Source: a virus. From it: a stretch of 57,258 bases of DNA. The notes below the pieces were generated by a model. That model ran no database searches and had not been told where the DNA came from. It saw only the letters and a program-made list of their open reading frames with translations. The stretch is taken from IMG/VR virus record IMGVR_UViG_3300027760_000034, positions 1-57,258 of that record, one strand, 5' to 3'. Below, one piece after another: positions 32,368 through 40,936 of the stretch. Made by a program: the position numbers and the translations under genes. The first letter of the stretch is position 1; every line of letters starts with the position of its first letter.

Positions 32368-35300
32368 TTATATTTCTGTCTGCAATTGAGGTATATCTTT
32401 TCTTATGGCTGTAAATGACCAGAAGAATTTATATTCACTTTTGTCAAACAGTTTCTTCTCACACTTGACTGTGAATGTGTTGTTATTCACATCTATATCA
32501 TCCACAAACAATGTTTTGTTATGTTGATAATTAGTTAATTGAATATTTACACCCTCTTGATGTACAAGGCTGAAAATATAATCAGGAAGCGGGACTACAA
32601 CTGAGTCACCGCATTTCACAGATCCATTGCCGGTTAATCGAATACCATGGTAAGGAGATTCCAAGCTTCCATATTGCAAATGCATGTCAGGTTTGGTGGG
32701 ATGTGGAATATAGAATGACTTGGTTGCTGCTGCCACGTGATTGAAATATCCAATAGCTGAAGCACTGATATTACCAGTTACAGTTAAACCACTGCTGTTT
32801 ACTCTTACACGCTCTGTACCTGCAATAGAAATTCCAATGTTGTTAGCGGCAGGTCTAAATAGACCTGAGTTGGTTTCATATCCAACATATACACTGGGAA
32901 ATGCAGCACTACCATCAGCTGTTGTACCTATGACCCTGTCTGAAAGTACTCCCAGACTGGAAATATCCAGATTAGTATAGTTGTTTCTGGTATTGATACG
33001 GATACCATCACCGTCGCCAGTCAGGTATATGCCGCTATTGAAGTTAGTACCACTCAAAATAATGGCTGGGCTAGATGAAGAACCAGCTGTAGTTAGCACT
33101 ATTTTTGGAGTGCTTAGTGTACCAGTCATGGTATCACCAGACAGTTTTACAAAGTTTGTGTTTACATAAGAAGTGCTGGCCCCGGATAGATAATTGGCAC
33201 TATTATTAACAAGATTGGTATACGCAGTATTCCATTGATTGCTATTACCGCCAGAAGCAAACATAGTACCAGAAGCACTAAGACTACCGGTTACAGTTAG
33301 ACTATTATTATTAACTTCTAAAACATTAACACGATTTGTATCGCCGCCTCCTGCACCAACCACAAACAATGCATTATTGTTTGGGTTATTATATTTTCCT
33401 ACAACTGCTTGATAAGGTGTGCTGCTGAGTGAAATCAATCCTTCTCCACCCAAAGCCACCGAGTTGTCGCTGTAAACTGCATTATAATCACCCGCAAACG
33501 TACCAGACTTTTTGCCAAGTACAGCTCCGCGATATCCCAAACCATATGAGAAATCACCATATACTTCAGAGTTACCCAAGCCAACACATTTAACCATTCC
33601 ACCGCTCAAGAAATTAGTACCATCAAAGTACCAAGGTTCCCGTTCAAAGTAAAATCCGGTGGTACCAAATGTGGGGCGGTGCACTGTGTCTTGAGTGCCA
33701 CCATATAACAACCATCCAGCATTTCCTGCAGCACTTATGGGCCAGAATCTATTTTCAAATCCATATGAATCCATCAGATTGCACAATGCAAACTCCATGT
33801 CTGCTCCACTCACATTGATGACATAAGCATCAAAGTAACCAGTACGAACACCAGTAGGAAATGTGCCTTGTGCAAATGTATAAATTTTATCAGATGTGAT
33901 GAAACCTGTACCTATTGGAGATGTGGATGGCATGGCAGTGGGTATCCACAGTGTCAGTGGTGAACCAGGTTTGAATCCGGAAAGAATAGATGATGTTGAG
34001 AAGCGAGCCAATGCATGCTTGGTCATGTTCCGATAACATCCAGTAATACCCACATATTGTGTGCTGGGATTGCTTCCTACCTGACTGGTAATTAGACTAA
34101 CACCTGGATTACCACCATTAGTTCGTGATTGCAGATTTACAGCTTGAATACCTTTTTGAGCCGGTACCCAGTTACTACCTGAGCCAATAAAGAAATCAAA
34201 CTGAAATGCGGAAAGACTTCCGCCATTTGATGAAACTTGAGTACATTGTGAATTGTAAATAACAGCTACAAGACCGACAAGACCTGGATTCAATGTTACA
34301 CCCACAACAGAACCGGGAGTTATCAAATTATAATTACCTGCACCGAAAGTAGTATCCAATAAAATAACAACACCAGATACTCTGTCTGTGTTGGTTACAA
34401 GGCTGGCATTTCTGGTATCAAAATAACCACTTGTTGCAGCAATTGTAGTGCTGATTTGATATTGAGGAAGAGTGTGAACTAAAAATCTTTGAGTGTATGT
34501 GTTGCTACCATAATTATATACATTAAGACTTCCACCATTTGTCATTTGCCATGATTGTGTACTGTTGCTGGGTGCTCCTTGCCATTGAACGTGATTATGA
34601 TCAGACCCTGCTGTGAAGTTGTTAATACCAGCACGGAATGACATGGCATGGGTTACTGCAGCGCGTCCATCACTCACAAAAGTGGTACCTGGATCCATTT
34701 GATCAACACCTTGGAGCCACATTCCATAGGTACCAAACCCAGGTAAGTTTCTTATGATATTATCATATGTTGGTGCGTGACCTTTGATAATAAAGCCACC
34801 CGGAGATGCAAACGTACCCAAAGAATCAAAATACAAAGAATTGTCAGTAAGTGTGGAACTTAATGCTACATAAGATGAATTTTTTACAAATGTGGCAAAG
34901 CTGGGTGAAAAGAGATTACCACCAGAACCTACACTCAAAGTACCCGTCATGGTATCGCCAGATATCTTTACAAAGTTTGTGTTTACATATGAAACGCTTG
35001 CTCCACTAAGATAATTGGCACTGTTATTAACAAGATTGGTATAAGCAGTGTTCCAGTTGGCACTGTTCTGAGTTATTGCTGTGCTGTTAAAACCACTTAA
35101 ATACGCAGCACTGTTATAAATCAGATTTGTATAAGCAACGTTCCAGTTAGCACTGTTACTATGAACCAATAAATTTACCGCTGCATCACCACCACCGCCA
35201 CCGCCACCTGAAAAAATATCCAAAAGATCAATACCACCAGATAAGATATGGCCATTGACATTCAGATTTCCGTTCATGGTACCGCCATTAGCATATTGAG

Positions 35301-36777
35301 TAGCTACCGATCCTCCTCCCCCTCCAAGATCCAGTATACGTTTGGCATAACCCATGGTGTCTTCTGCCACCCGTTTAACTTGAGAATCTGTATATTTTTT
35401 GCTTAAAGAAAGAATATCATTCTTTGCCTCCATCAACAATTGACCATCCTTGGGCAATTGATCCAATTTTTCCTGAACAAGTTTTATTTTTTCATCAAGA
35501 GAAGGTGTTCTTTCATTCAATTCACTTACGGTTTTTTCCAGTAATTCCTTTAAATCCTGTACATTTTTATTGAAATCTTTTTGAAGAGAGGATCTTTCTT
35601 TGGATATGAATTTGTTGATTTCATCACCAACATCTGTTTTCTTTTTTTCCAAATATTCATTTACAATATTTTCATTGGTGCTGTTTATTTCTTGAATTAG
35701 TTTTTCTTTGTATTGTTGAAGATCCACAACAAACTTTTCATCAAACAGTTTTTTAAGTTCATCAGATTTATCAACAATTTTGGATACAAAGTCCTCTCCT
35801 TTGTTTTCTAATAACTCAATCAATTCAGTCTTGCGTTCATCAATTCGTTCTTCAATAAAAATTTTTAGTTTTTCAATGCTATCATTTTCTATATTTTTAA
35901 TTTTTGTATTGAAGTCTTTTTTAATTTCGTTTGTTTGTTCAACAAATACACTTTGTATAGAATCGTTGTAATCTTGAATTTTTTCGTCAATTATATCTTG
36001 TTTGGTTTTTAAATTTGTATCGAGAATTTTTTGTAATTTTTCAAGATTTTTTCTGTTAAAATCTTCCAATACTATTTTGATATCCTTACCATGAATTTGT
36101 TTTTGCTCATCCAATTCATTTTCAAAATTCTTTAGATTTATACTAAGCTTTTCTTTGATTGTATTTTCTTGTTTTTCTGAAACATTTAAAAATTCTTGAA
36201 GAAGACTTTGCTTATAATCATTAATCTTCTCTTCTATGATTCTTTCATTTTTTACAATCTGTTTTTGCTCTTCCAGTTCTTTTCTTTCCTTAACAAGTCT
36301 TGCTTTTTCCTCTATCAGACTCTGCTCAAGTTGTTTTGCTTTCCGGATATATTCCTGATCCTGTTTTATTTTGTTTATGCTTTCAGAAACATCCAAGGGT
36401 TTTGCAGGTTTGACCTGTGCTTTACTAGTTTCAACTATCAGTTGTTTCTTTTCAGGAAGCTTGAATGAATCCGCAACAGATGTTTCACCTTTTGGATTAA
36501 AGGTTGAAAATGGAGTTTCTCCTTTTTCATTTAAAATTACCTGAAACTTTACATTTTTGTATGTTTGACCATCCGGAGTAGTAACATCCGTAATAATATA
36601 TTTTTTATTATTTTCAGTTACGTATTTATGTACAAAATCTTTATCCTTTGTGCTAAAATTGCCTGTTTCAAACAGTTCATCTCTAAAGCTTTTACAAAAT
36701 ATAACATTTTGACCATTAACATCTTGTATAAGATTAATGGGTATTCGTTTATCTAAAACTACCTTGATATGATCCAC
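32368..36777 (-). CDS. Long tail-fibre protein, 1469 aa
   Basis: An N-terminal beta domain (1-110) is followed by a long Lys/Glu coiled coil (about 130-480), a Gly-rich hinge (about 490-545), shaft repeats with NSANWNTAYTNL and GDTMTGTL motifs (about 550-615 and again near 1190-1215), a central beta region, and a C-terminal domain (about 1355-1469) starting FYIPHPTKPDMHLQYGSLE. I associate that last domain with fibre tips of marine phages. The start is GTG, with TATAAATA exactly five bases upstream. Likely the main receptor-binding fibre. Confidence 0.85.
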   Translation of the reverse strand: MDHIKVVLDKRIPINLIQDVNGQNVIFCKSFRDELFETGNFSTKDKDFVHKYVTENNKKYIITDVTTPDGQTYKNVKFQVILNEKGETPFSTFNPKGETSVADSFKLPEKKQLIVETSKAQVKPAKPLDVSESINKIKQDQEYIRKAKQLEQSLIEEKARLVKERKELEEQKQIVKNERIIEEKINDYKQSLLQEFLNVSEKQENTIKEKLSINLKNFENELDEQKQIHGKDIKIVLEDFNRKNLEKLQKILDTNLKTKQDIIDEKIQDYNDSIQSVFVEQTNEIKKDFNTKIKNIENDSIEKLKIFIEERIDERKTELIELLENKGEDFVSKIVDKSDELKKLFDEKFVVDLQQYKEKLIQEINSTNENIVNEYLEKKKTDVGDEINKFISKERSSLQKDFNKNVQDLKELLEKTVSELNERTPSLDEKIKLVQEKLDQLPKDGQLLMEAKNDILSLSKKYTDSQVKRVAEDTMGYAKRILDLGGGGGSVATQYANGGTMNGNLNVNGHILSGGIDLLDIFSGGGGGGGDAAVNLLVHSNSANWNVAYTNLIYNSAAYLSGFNSTAITQNSANWNTAYTNLVNNSANYLSGASVSYVNTNFVKISGDTMTGTLSVGSGGNLFSPSFATFVKNSSYVALSSTLTDNSLYFDSLGTFASPGGFIIKGHAPTYDNIIRNLPGFGTYGMWLQGVDQMDPGTTFVSDGRAAVTHAMSFRAGINNFTAGSDHNHVQWQGAPSNSTQSWQMTNGGSLNVYNYGSNTYTQRFLVHTLPQYQISTTIAATSGYFDTRNASLVTNTDRVSGVVILLDTTFGAGNYNLITPGSVVGVTLNPGLVGLVAVIYNSQCTQVSSNGGSLSAFQFDFFIGSGSNWVPAQKGIQAVNLQSRTNGGNPGVSLITSQVGSNPSTQYVGITGCYRNMTKHALARFSTSSILSGFKPGSPLTLWIPTAMPSTSPIGTGFITSDKIYTFAQGTFPTGVRTGYFDAYVINVSGADMEFALCNLMDSYGFENRFWPISAAGNAGWLLYGGTQDTVHRPTFGTTGFYFEREPWYFDGTNFLSGGMVKCVGLGNSEVYGDFSYGLGYRGAVLGKKSGTFAGDYNAVYSDNSVALGGEGLISLSSTPYQAVVGKYNNPNNNALFVVGAGGGDTNRVNVLEVNNNSLTVTGSLSASGTMFASGGNSNQWNTAYTNLVNNSANYLSGASTSYVNTNFVKLSGDTMTGTLSTPKIVLTTAGSSSSPAIILSGTNFNSGIYLTGDGDGIRINTRNNYTNLDISSLGVLSDRVIGTTADGSAAFPSVYVGYETNSGLFRPAANNIGISIAGTERVRVNSSGLTVTGNISASAIGYFNHVAAATKSFYIPHPTKPDMHLQYGSLESPYHGIRLTGNGSVKCGDSVVVPLPDYIFSLVHQEGVNIQLTNYQHNKTLFVDDIDVNNNTFTVKCEKKLFDKSEYKFFWSFTAIRKDIPQLQTEI

Positions 36778-36782
36778 TTGGT

Positions 36783-36790
36783 TATTTATA
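36783..36790 (-). promoter_or_regulatory. TATAAATA late promoter (5-nt spacing, GTG start)
   Basis: Consensus octamer on the minus strand, five bases before the GTG start at 36777 of the long tail fibre. Confidence 0.65.
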
Positions 36791-36814
36791 TATTTTATTC
36801 ATGTTTCAAGGCTA

Positions 36815-36842
36815 TTGACATTATATCTTAATAGTTTATAAA
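36815..36842 (+). promoter_or_regulatory. sigma70-like promoter with +1 predicted at the start codon
   Basis: TTGACA (36815-36820), 16-bp spacer, TATAAA (36837-36842), six bases to the ATG at 36849. Back to back with the late promoter of the tail fibre, so early and late transcription diverge here. Confidence 0.7.
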
Positions 36843-36848
36843 AGAATC

Positions 36849-37004
36849 ATGAGTGAAACATTTAAGGTAAAAAAACACAAAGATGGTGGTTGGGAAATCT
36901 TTGGAATAGATTCCAAAACCAAAACAGAAATGCAAATTGGTTATATCGGAGAAAATCTTCCTGTGGAAGCTTATGCGCCTCCTGGTTCTCAAATTCAAAA
37001 ATGA
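36849..37004 (+). CDS. Hypothetical protein, 51 aa
   Basis: Small soluble protein with Gly- and Pro-containing turns. Predicted to be translated from a leaderless message. Its stop overlaps the start of the lipoprotein gene (ATGA). Function unknown. Confidence 0.55.
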   Translation: MSETFKVKKHKDGGWEIFGIDSKTKTEMQIGYIGENLPVEAYAPPGSQIQK

Positions 37005-37132
37005 GATGGATGGTGCTGGCTTTGACTTTTGCATTGGCTGGCTGTTCTACAACCGCTAATTCCAAAAAAAGAATGGGTCCGGGAATGCATGAAGATTCCC
37101 AGGATTTACGGGTGGGTGGATATGTTAACTGA
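37001..37132 (+). CDS. Small lipoprotein, 43 aa
   Basis: MRWMVLALTFALAGC is a lipoprotein signal with lipobox LAGC; the mature chain is about 29 residues and basic. The tail pattern G-x-GM-x-x-x-x-x-LR is shared with the lipoprotein at 14337. It follows the 51-aa gene in an apparently early (sigma70-like) unit, which favours a takeover or superinfection-exclusion role over lysis. Not proven. Confidence 0.65.
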   Translation: MRWMVLALTFALAGCSTTANSKKRMGPGMHEDSQDLRVGGYVN

Positions 37133-37238
37133 TATCCTTATATAATTTCTTATAAGGATTATCGCCAAAATAATCGTTCAGATCTTCAGCATATTCATCA
37201 TTATCAAATGATGATAACGGTTCATTTACTGTTGTCAT
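37125..37238 (-). CDS. Hypothetical acidic peptide, 37 aa
   Basis: Short acidic ORF overlapping the 3' end of the nuclease gene by 17 bases. Possible coupled small protein; no ribosome-binding site is clear. Function unknown. Confidence 0.35.
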   Translation of the reverse strand: MTTVNEPLSSFDNDEYAEDLNDYFGDNPYKKLYKDIS

Positions 37239-37659
37239 AATCATCCCAGTTTTGTTTTTTGTCGCCGTAATATTCCCGGGCATATTTGTTTTCCAATAGT
37301 AGTTGTCGAAGACTTTTACCGTCCATTATAACATCGCCCAGCAATCTTCCTCCATACTTGTCCCAGGATAACACTTTAATTTTAATATCTTTGGCATTTT
37401 GCAAAAGATTCTTTGTGAAAGAACTGGCCTGTTCCCCCATCTTTCTTTCATGATCATCTTGCGCCCTCCATCCTTTTTCAGGTGTATCCACACCATATAC
37501 CCTGATATATAAATGATTACTCAGTTCAACTGGTAAAAAGTCTACCTGCACTTCCACAGTATCGCCATCCACGGCTTTTATCACTTTCCATGAGTAAAGA
37601 TTGTCTGGTTCAGCATGACATAAGCATGCAAAACCTATTATTAACAAAAACTTTTTCAT
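37222..37659 (-). CDS. Exported thermonuclease (SNase family)
   Basis: 145 residues. Cleavable signal peptide (residues 1-16, MKKFLLIIGFACLCHA), then a staphylococcal-nuclease fold: AVDGDTVEV with the metal-binding Asp, IRVYGVDTPEKG with the catalytic Arg and Glu, and YGGRLLGDV with the second catalytic Arg. It should act as a Ca-dependent sugar-nonspecific nuclease in the periplasm or outside the cell. For a phage the likely uses are degrading incoming DNA of competitors or released DNA. TGTAAATA lies seven bases upstream. Confidence 0.85.
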   Translation of the reverse strand: MKKFLLIIGFACLCHAEPDNLYSWKVIKAVDGDTVEVQVDFLPVELSNHLYIRVYGVDTPEKGWRAQDDHERKMGEQASSFTKNLLQNAKDIKIKVLSWDKYGGRLLGDVIMDGKSLRQLLLENKYAREYYGDKKQNWDDYDNSK

Positions 37660-37666
37660 TATTAAT

Positions 37667-37674
37667 TATTTACA
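37667..37674 (-). promoter_or_regulatory. TAAATA-type late promoter (7-nt spacing)
   Basis: TGTAAATA on the minus strand, seven bases from the ATG at 37659, back to back with the box at 37680. Confidence 0.45.
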
Positions 37675-37679
37675 AAATA

Positions 37680-37687
37680 ACTAAATA
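37680..37687 (+). promoter_or_regulatory. TAAATA-type late promoter (5-nt spacing, GTG start)
   Basis: ACTAAATA, five bases before the GTG at 37693. Confidence 0.5.
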
Positions 37688-37692
37688 ATAGA

Positions 37693-38532
37693 GTGAGGTT
37701 CGAACAATTATTATATAAAAATTATTTGGCTATTAATGAGGATACATTCTCGTCTGAGAACGATTGTACACTACTCAGCATTTCTAAACCGAATAGCAAA
37801 ATACCGTTTTATAACCTAAATCTTCCGGCTGGTTATACTTGTCCGTTTGCTGACAAATGCTTGAGCAAAGCAGATCGGGAAACAGGTAAAATCAAAGAAG
37901 GTGAAAAAGGTGAAGATGAGTACCGTTGCTATGCAGCTTCACAAGAAGCTGTTTATTCCAACACAAGAAATCAACGCCACAATAATTTTGATCTGCTTCT
38001 TTCCAAAAAAACATCAGATGAAATGGCAGATTTGATCGTAGATTCTATTCAAGCTGAAATACCTATGCGGGAAAAGATTTTCCGTATTCATAGCAGTGGA
38101 GACTTTTTTAACCTGCAATATCTACAAGCTTGGATCAAAGTGGCGGAACGCATGCCCAATATAAAATTTTATGCTTATACCAAAAGCATTCCGTATTGGG
38201 TTGCTTTAAAAGATCAAATACCAAACAATCTTATCCTGACAGCATCTTTAGGAAGCAAACATGACAAATTGATCATGGATAATAATTTAAAATATTCAGT
38301 AGTTGTGTTTAGTAATGAAGAAGCTGAAAATTATGTGTTGCCCAAATATTGGCAGGAAAAGCTTGGTCGAGAAAAAGGTTTGGTGGTTGATCATGATGAC
38401 CATATGGCATATGAAAACAACGAACCGTTTGCATTGTTGATACATGGTGTTCAACCCAAAGGGACGGTGGCAGCTGCAGCTTTAAAGAAATTGGGTGGTA
38501 TTGGTGGTATCAGCAGTTACAGCAAGAAATAA
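37693..38532 (+). CDS. GP88-family phage protein with capsid-targeting-like leader
   Basis: 279 residues. The core fits the mycobacteriophage gp88-type family: a Cys motif near the N-terminus (TCPFADKCLSKAD), IFRIHSSGDFFNLQYLQAWI in the middle, then KFYAYTKSI. The biochemical role of the family is unknown. Unusually the N-terminus (MRFEQLLYKNYLAINE) looks like a T4-style capsid-targeting leader ending I-N-E, suggesting the protein may be packaged in the head. Start is GTG with ACTAAATA five bases upstream. Confidence 0.75.
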   Translation: MRFEQLLYKNYLAINEDTFSSENDCTLLSISKPNSKIPFYNLNLPAGYTCPFADKCLSKADRETGKIKEGEKGEDEYRCYAASQEAVYSNTRNQRHNNFDLLLSKKTSDEMADLIVDSIQAEIPMREKIFRIHSSGDFFNLQYLQAWIKVAERMPNIKFYAYTKSIPYWVALKDQIPNNLILTASLGSKHDKLIMDNNLKYSVVVFSNEEAENYVLPKYWQEKLGREKGLVVDHDDHMAYENNEPFALLIHGVQPKGTVAAAALKKLGGIGGISSYSKK

Positions 38533-38540
38533 TATAAATA
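38533..38540 (+). promoter_or_regulatory. TATAAATA late promoter (5-nt spacing)
   Basis: Consensus octamer, five bases before the ATG at 38546, just past the stop of the GP88-type gene. Confidence 0.6.
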
Positions 38541-38545
38541 TTAAT

Positions 38546-38770
38546 ATGGGCTGGGAATACTTTTTAATCGGTATTGGAATACTTGGATGTGTATTTTTGG
38601 CTGTTTGTAAGTTTCTTTTTTCAAAAGACAATGAAAATCTTGATGTGTATTACACCAAAGAAGTACAGGAAACTGAGGAATTTTTACAAGCCAAACAAGT
38701 GTTTGTCAGGGATCCTAGTGAATATCACGACAAGGATAAAGATGGTGTGGATGATATTTTGGAAAACTAA
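38546..38770 (+). CDS. Membrane-anchored protein, 74 aa
   Basis: An N-terminal membrane helix (about residues 5-24) and an acidic tail ending in DKDKDGVDDI, which looks like a single EF-hand-like or thrombospondin-3-type calcium loop (D-x-D-x-D-G). The start at 38546 is set by the promoter box. The stop abuts the convergent 99-aa gene. Confidence 0.55.
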   Translation: MGWEYFLIGIGILGCVFLAVCKFLFSKDNENLDVYYTKEVQETEEFLQAKQVFVRDPSEYHDKDKDGVDDILEN

Positions 38771-39070
38771 CTATTGCTTTTCAAAACAATCTTTACCGGC
38801 TTGATGCTCAAAAGTCAATAATCCGCAACGGGCAGATTTGATATTGGTACAAACTCCATAATCGCAGTCAATCTGTGTTTTTATATTATATAAAGGTCTG
38901 AAATGTTTGCATCCACAACTGCAATCAGGATAATCTTCTTTTTCGTTTTCCCAACGTTTCACCTTTCCCCACGGCAAATAATCAGTTGCCCGTTTGCAAA
39001 GAACGGTTTGAAGGTTTAATTCTGGTTTGTTTATATTATTTGGTTTCAGAATTTCCAGAATCTTCTTCAT
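38771..39070 (-). CDS. Cys-rich phage protein, 99 aa
   Basis: At least seven Cys, including DCSCGCKH and a later C-x4-C pattern, suggesting a zinc or iron-sulfur site. GAGG lies six bases before the ATG at 39070; it overlaps the upstream membrane-protein gene. Last gene of the 39882 early unit. Function unknown. Confidence 0.6.
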   Translation of the reverse strand: MKKILEILKPNNINKPELNLQTVLCKRATDYLPWGKVKRWENEKEDYPDCSCGCKHFRPLYNIKTQIDCDYGVCTNIKSARCGLLTFEHQAGKDCFEKQ

Positions 39071-39242
39071 CCGTATCCTCATCGTTATAATCCTCTACTG
39101 CATCATGTAATATGATTTGAATAAGAAAAAATACTGCCAATGCCCACCACCAACCGCTTACAGGATTTTCTTTAATGAAAGTCACATAAGCAAAAAGTCC
39201 CATGACAAAACAAGCCAGAAATGTTGCACTCCATGTTCTCAT
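39036..39242 (-). CDS. Membrane protein with two helices, 68 aa
   Basis: Two hydrophobic segments (about 5-22 and 30-48) and a strongly acidic tail. AGGAG precedes the ATG, which overlaps the upstream gene by four bases. Small two-helix membrane proteins of phages include holins and envelope-modifying factors; assignment is open. Confidence 0.6.
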   Translation of the reverse strand: MRTWSATFLACFVMGLFAYVTFIKENPVSGWWWALAVFFLIQIILHDAVEDYNDEDTDEEDSGNSETK

Positions 39243-39577
39243 AGTTTTTTTCTCCTTTTAACATGGATATGGTTGATCATAGTATTTGCCATGTCAATCA
39301 CACCATTAACATAACCAGAGTTTACATTATTATACATACACAACAAACCAAACTTTTCTTTCACCTGAGTAAATTCCACTTGAGGGTATTTGTCAGAAAT
39401 ATGTTTATTATTGTCAGTCATGGTTTGAATACATTGACAAGCAGCATATATCACATCAAACCATTCATCCGGACATTCAATGCCCCAACACATGCAGGTC
39501 ACACTCATGTCTTCATCTTTTTGAGCAAACAACTTGGGAAAATCTTTAAACAGTTTGTCTTGTAATTCTTGTTTCAT
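39239..39577 (-). CDS. Conserved phage hypothetical protein, 112 aa
   Basis: Contains CMCWGIECPDEWFDVI, an M-C-x-G-[IF]-x-C-x-x-G/E-W-[FY] type motif followed by EKFGLL, which I associate with a common phage family of unknown function. Coupled to both neighbours by four-base overlaps. Confidence 0.7.
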   Translation of the reverse strand: MKQELQDKLFKDFPKLFAQKDEDMSVTCMCWGIECPDEWFDVIYAACQCIQTMTDNNKHISDKYPQVEFTQVKEKFGLLCMYNNVNSGYVNGVIDMANTMINHIHVKRRKKL

Positions 39578-39882
39578 AATGCTTCCACAAGTTCTTCTTC
39601 ATTCACATTTTCAAATTCCACCTCTTCAAGAGGAGCAAATCGTTCACTGTTGAAACCCAGTTCCTGGGGTCCACTTTTACAGGTGGGATCAATTGGATTT
39701 TTTACTTCATTCAAAATAATACCCACGCTTCCTCCGTCTTTGTCTTTAAGATCTTCTTTTCCTATATAAACATCTCGAACAGTGTATGTGATATCCTTTT
39801 TAGGCAATTGAGCATACAATTTATAAACCCAAGCTTCAAAAGCATCGTTTATGCATACAACCTGTTGACCTTTCATAAACAT
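39574..39882 (-). CDS. Conserved phage hypothetical protein, 102 aa
   Basis: KGQQVVCINDAF at the N-terminus, ITYTVRDVYIG in the middle, then ELGFNSERFAPLEE match a small beta-barrel-like family frequent in phages and prophages, function unknown. Translation probably starts on a leaderless message from the adjoining promoter. Confidence 0.7.
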   Translation of the reverse strand: MFMKGQQVVCINDAFEAWVYKLYAQLPKKDITYTVRDVYIGKEDLKDKDGGSVGIILNEVKNPIDPTCKSGPQELGFNSERFAPLEEVEFENVNEEELVEAL

Positions 39883-39888
39883 GAAAGG

Positions 39889-39916
39889 ATAGTATCAAAA
39901 TGTTTTATTTTGTCAA
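39889..39916 (-). promoter_or_regulatory. sigma70-like promoter with +1 predicted at the start codon
   Basis: Minus-strand TTGACA (39911-39916), 16-bp spacer, TACTAT (39889-39894), six bases to the ATG at 39882. Drives a four-gene unit ending at 38771. Confidence 0.7.
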
Positions 39917-39952
39917 CAGATTGAATTAATAAAAAGAATGATAAGATAAATC

Positions 39953-40936
39953 ATGATTAAACACGTAGACATAGTATTTGGACTTTGTTGGGGAGATGAA
40001 GGTAAAGGAAAGATAACTTACAATCTCTCAAAGAATTATGATTATGTCTGCAGATGGAATGGGGGAAGCAATGCAGGTCACACCATTTATAAAGATGGTA
40101 AAATGTATAAAACCCATCTTGTACCTTCTGGTATTTTCAATGAAAAGAAATGTATTATTGGTCCCAACTGTATTGTGCATCCTGAATCATTTTACAAGGA
40201 AATCGAATATCTTAAAGATGTGGGTGTGGATACACATCTCATCAAGATTGCGCCAAATGCCCATGTTATCACAGACAAGCATATTGAATATGACAACAAA
40301 CATTTAAAGGAAAAGCTTGGAACAACCGGTAAAGGTATTGCTCCATGTTATTCTGATAAAATGCTTCGTTGCGGAACTCTTGCCAAAGATGCAATTGATG
40401 CAAAATATATCTGGGATGGTGAATTGAAAGGGAACGTTCTTTGTGAAGGTGCCCAATCATTCTGGCTAGACATTAACTTTGGTGTTTATCCTTATGTTAC
40501 CAGCAGTGAAACCCTTCCTTATGCTGCTTGTAGTCTTGGATTTTCACCTCGCAAGATCCGGGATATCATAGGCGTTTGTAAGGCATATGATACCAAGAGT
40601 GGTTTGGATCCAAGATTCCCGGAAGATTCAGTCAAGGATCCAATGTTCAGCAAAATCATTGAAATCGGACATGAATATGGAACAACCACGAACCGCAAGC
40701 GCAAGGTGAATTGGCTGAATCTTACTCTTCTTAATTATGCGATTGAGAAATCAGGCTGTGACATCATTTACAGCAACAAATGGGATGTGCTGGATAAGGT
40801 TAAAATGTATAAAATTATTCACAATCACACTGTGATTGAATTAGAGAACAAGGAAAAAATGATTCAATTCTTCCAGGAGAATTTATCTAAAGAAATTAAG
40901 AAGATTCATTATTCGGCGGATCCTGAAAATATCTGA
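39953..40936 (+). CDS. purA: Short adenylosuccinate synthetase-family enzyme (PurA/PurZ-like)
   Basis: 327 residues against about 430 for bacterial PurA. Motifs: WGDEGKGK (13-20) with Asp15 at the catalytic position, NGGSNAGHT (36-44) with the catalytic His, LGTTGKGIAPCYSDK, VLCEGAQSFWLDI and EYGTTTNRKRKVNW for IMP/GTP binding. PurA joins IMP and Asp. Phage PurZ relatives use dGMP to make 2-aminoadenine for Z-DNA genomes and typically have Ser/Thr at the catalytic Asp position; here Asp is kept. Short length and the SGLDPRFPED segment are atypical for PurA, so a PurZ0-like or purine-supply role is open. Confidence 0.8.
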   Translation: MIKHVDIVFGLCWGDEGKGKITYNLSKNYDYVCRWNGGSNAGHTIYKDGKMYKTHLVPSGIFNEKKCIIGPNCIVHPESFYKEIEYLKDVGVDTHLIKIAPNAHVITDKHIEYDNKHLKEKLGTTGKGIAPCYSDKMLRCGTLAKDAIDAKYIWDGELKGNVLCEGAQSFWLDINFGVYPYVTSSETLPYAACSLGFSPRKIRDIIGVCKAYDTKSGLDPRFPEDSVKDPMFSKIIEIGHEYGTTTNRKRKVNWLNLTLLNYAIEKSGCDIIYSNKWDVLDKVKMYKIIHNHTVIELENKEKMIQFFQENLSKEIKKIHYSADPENI

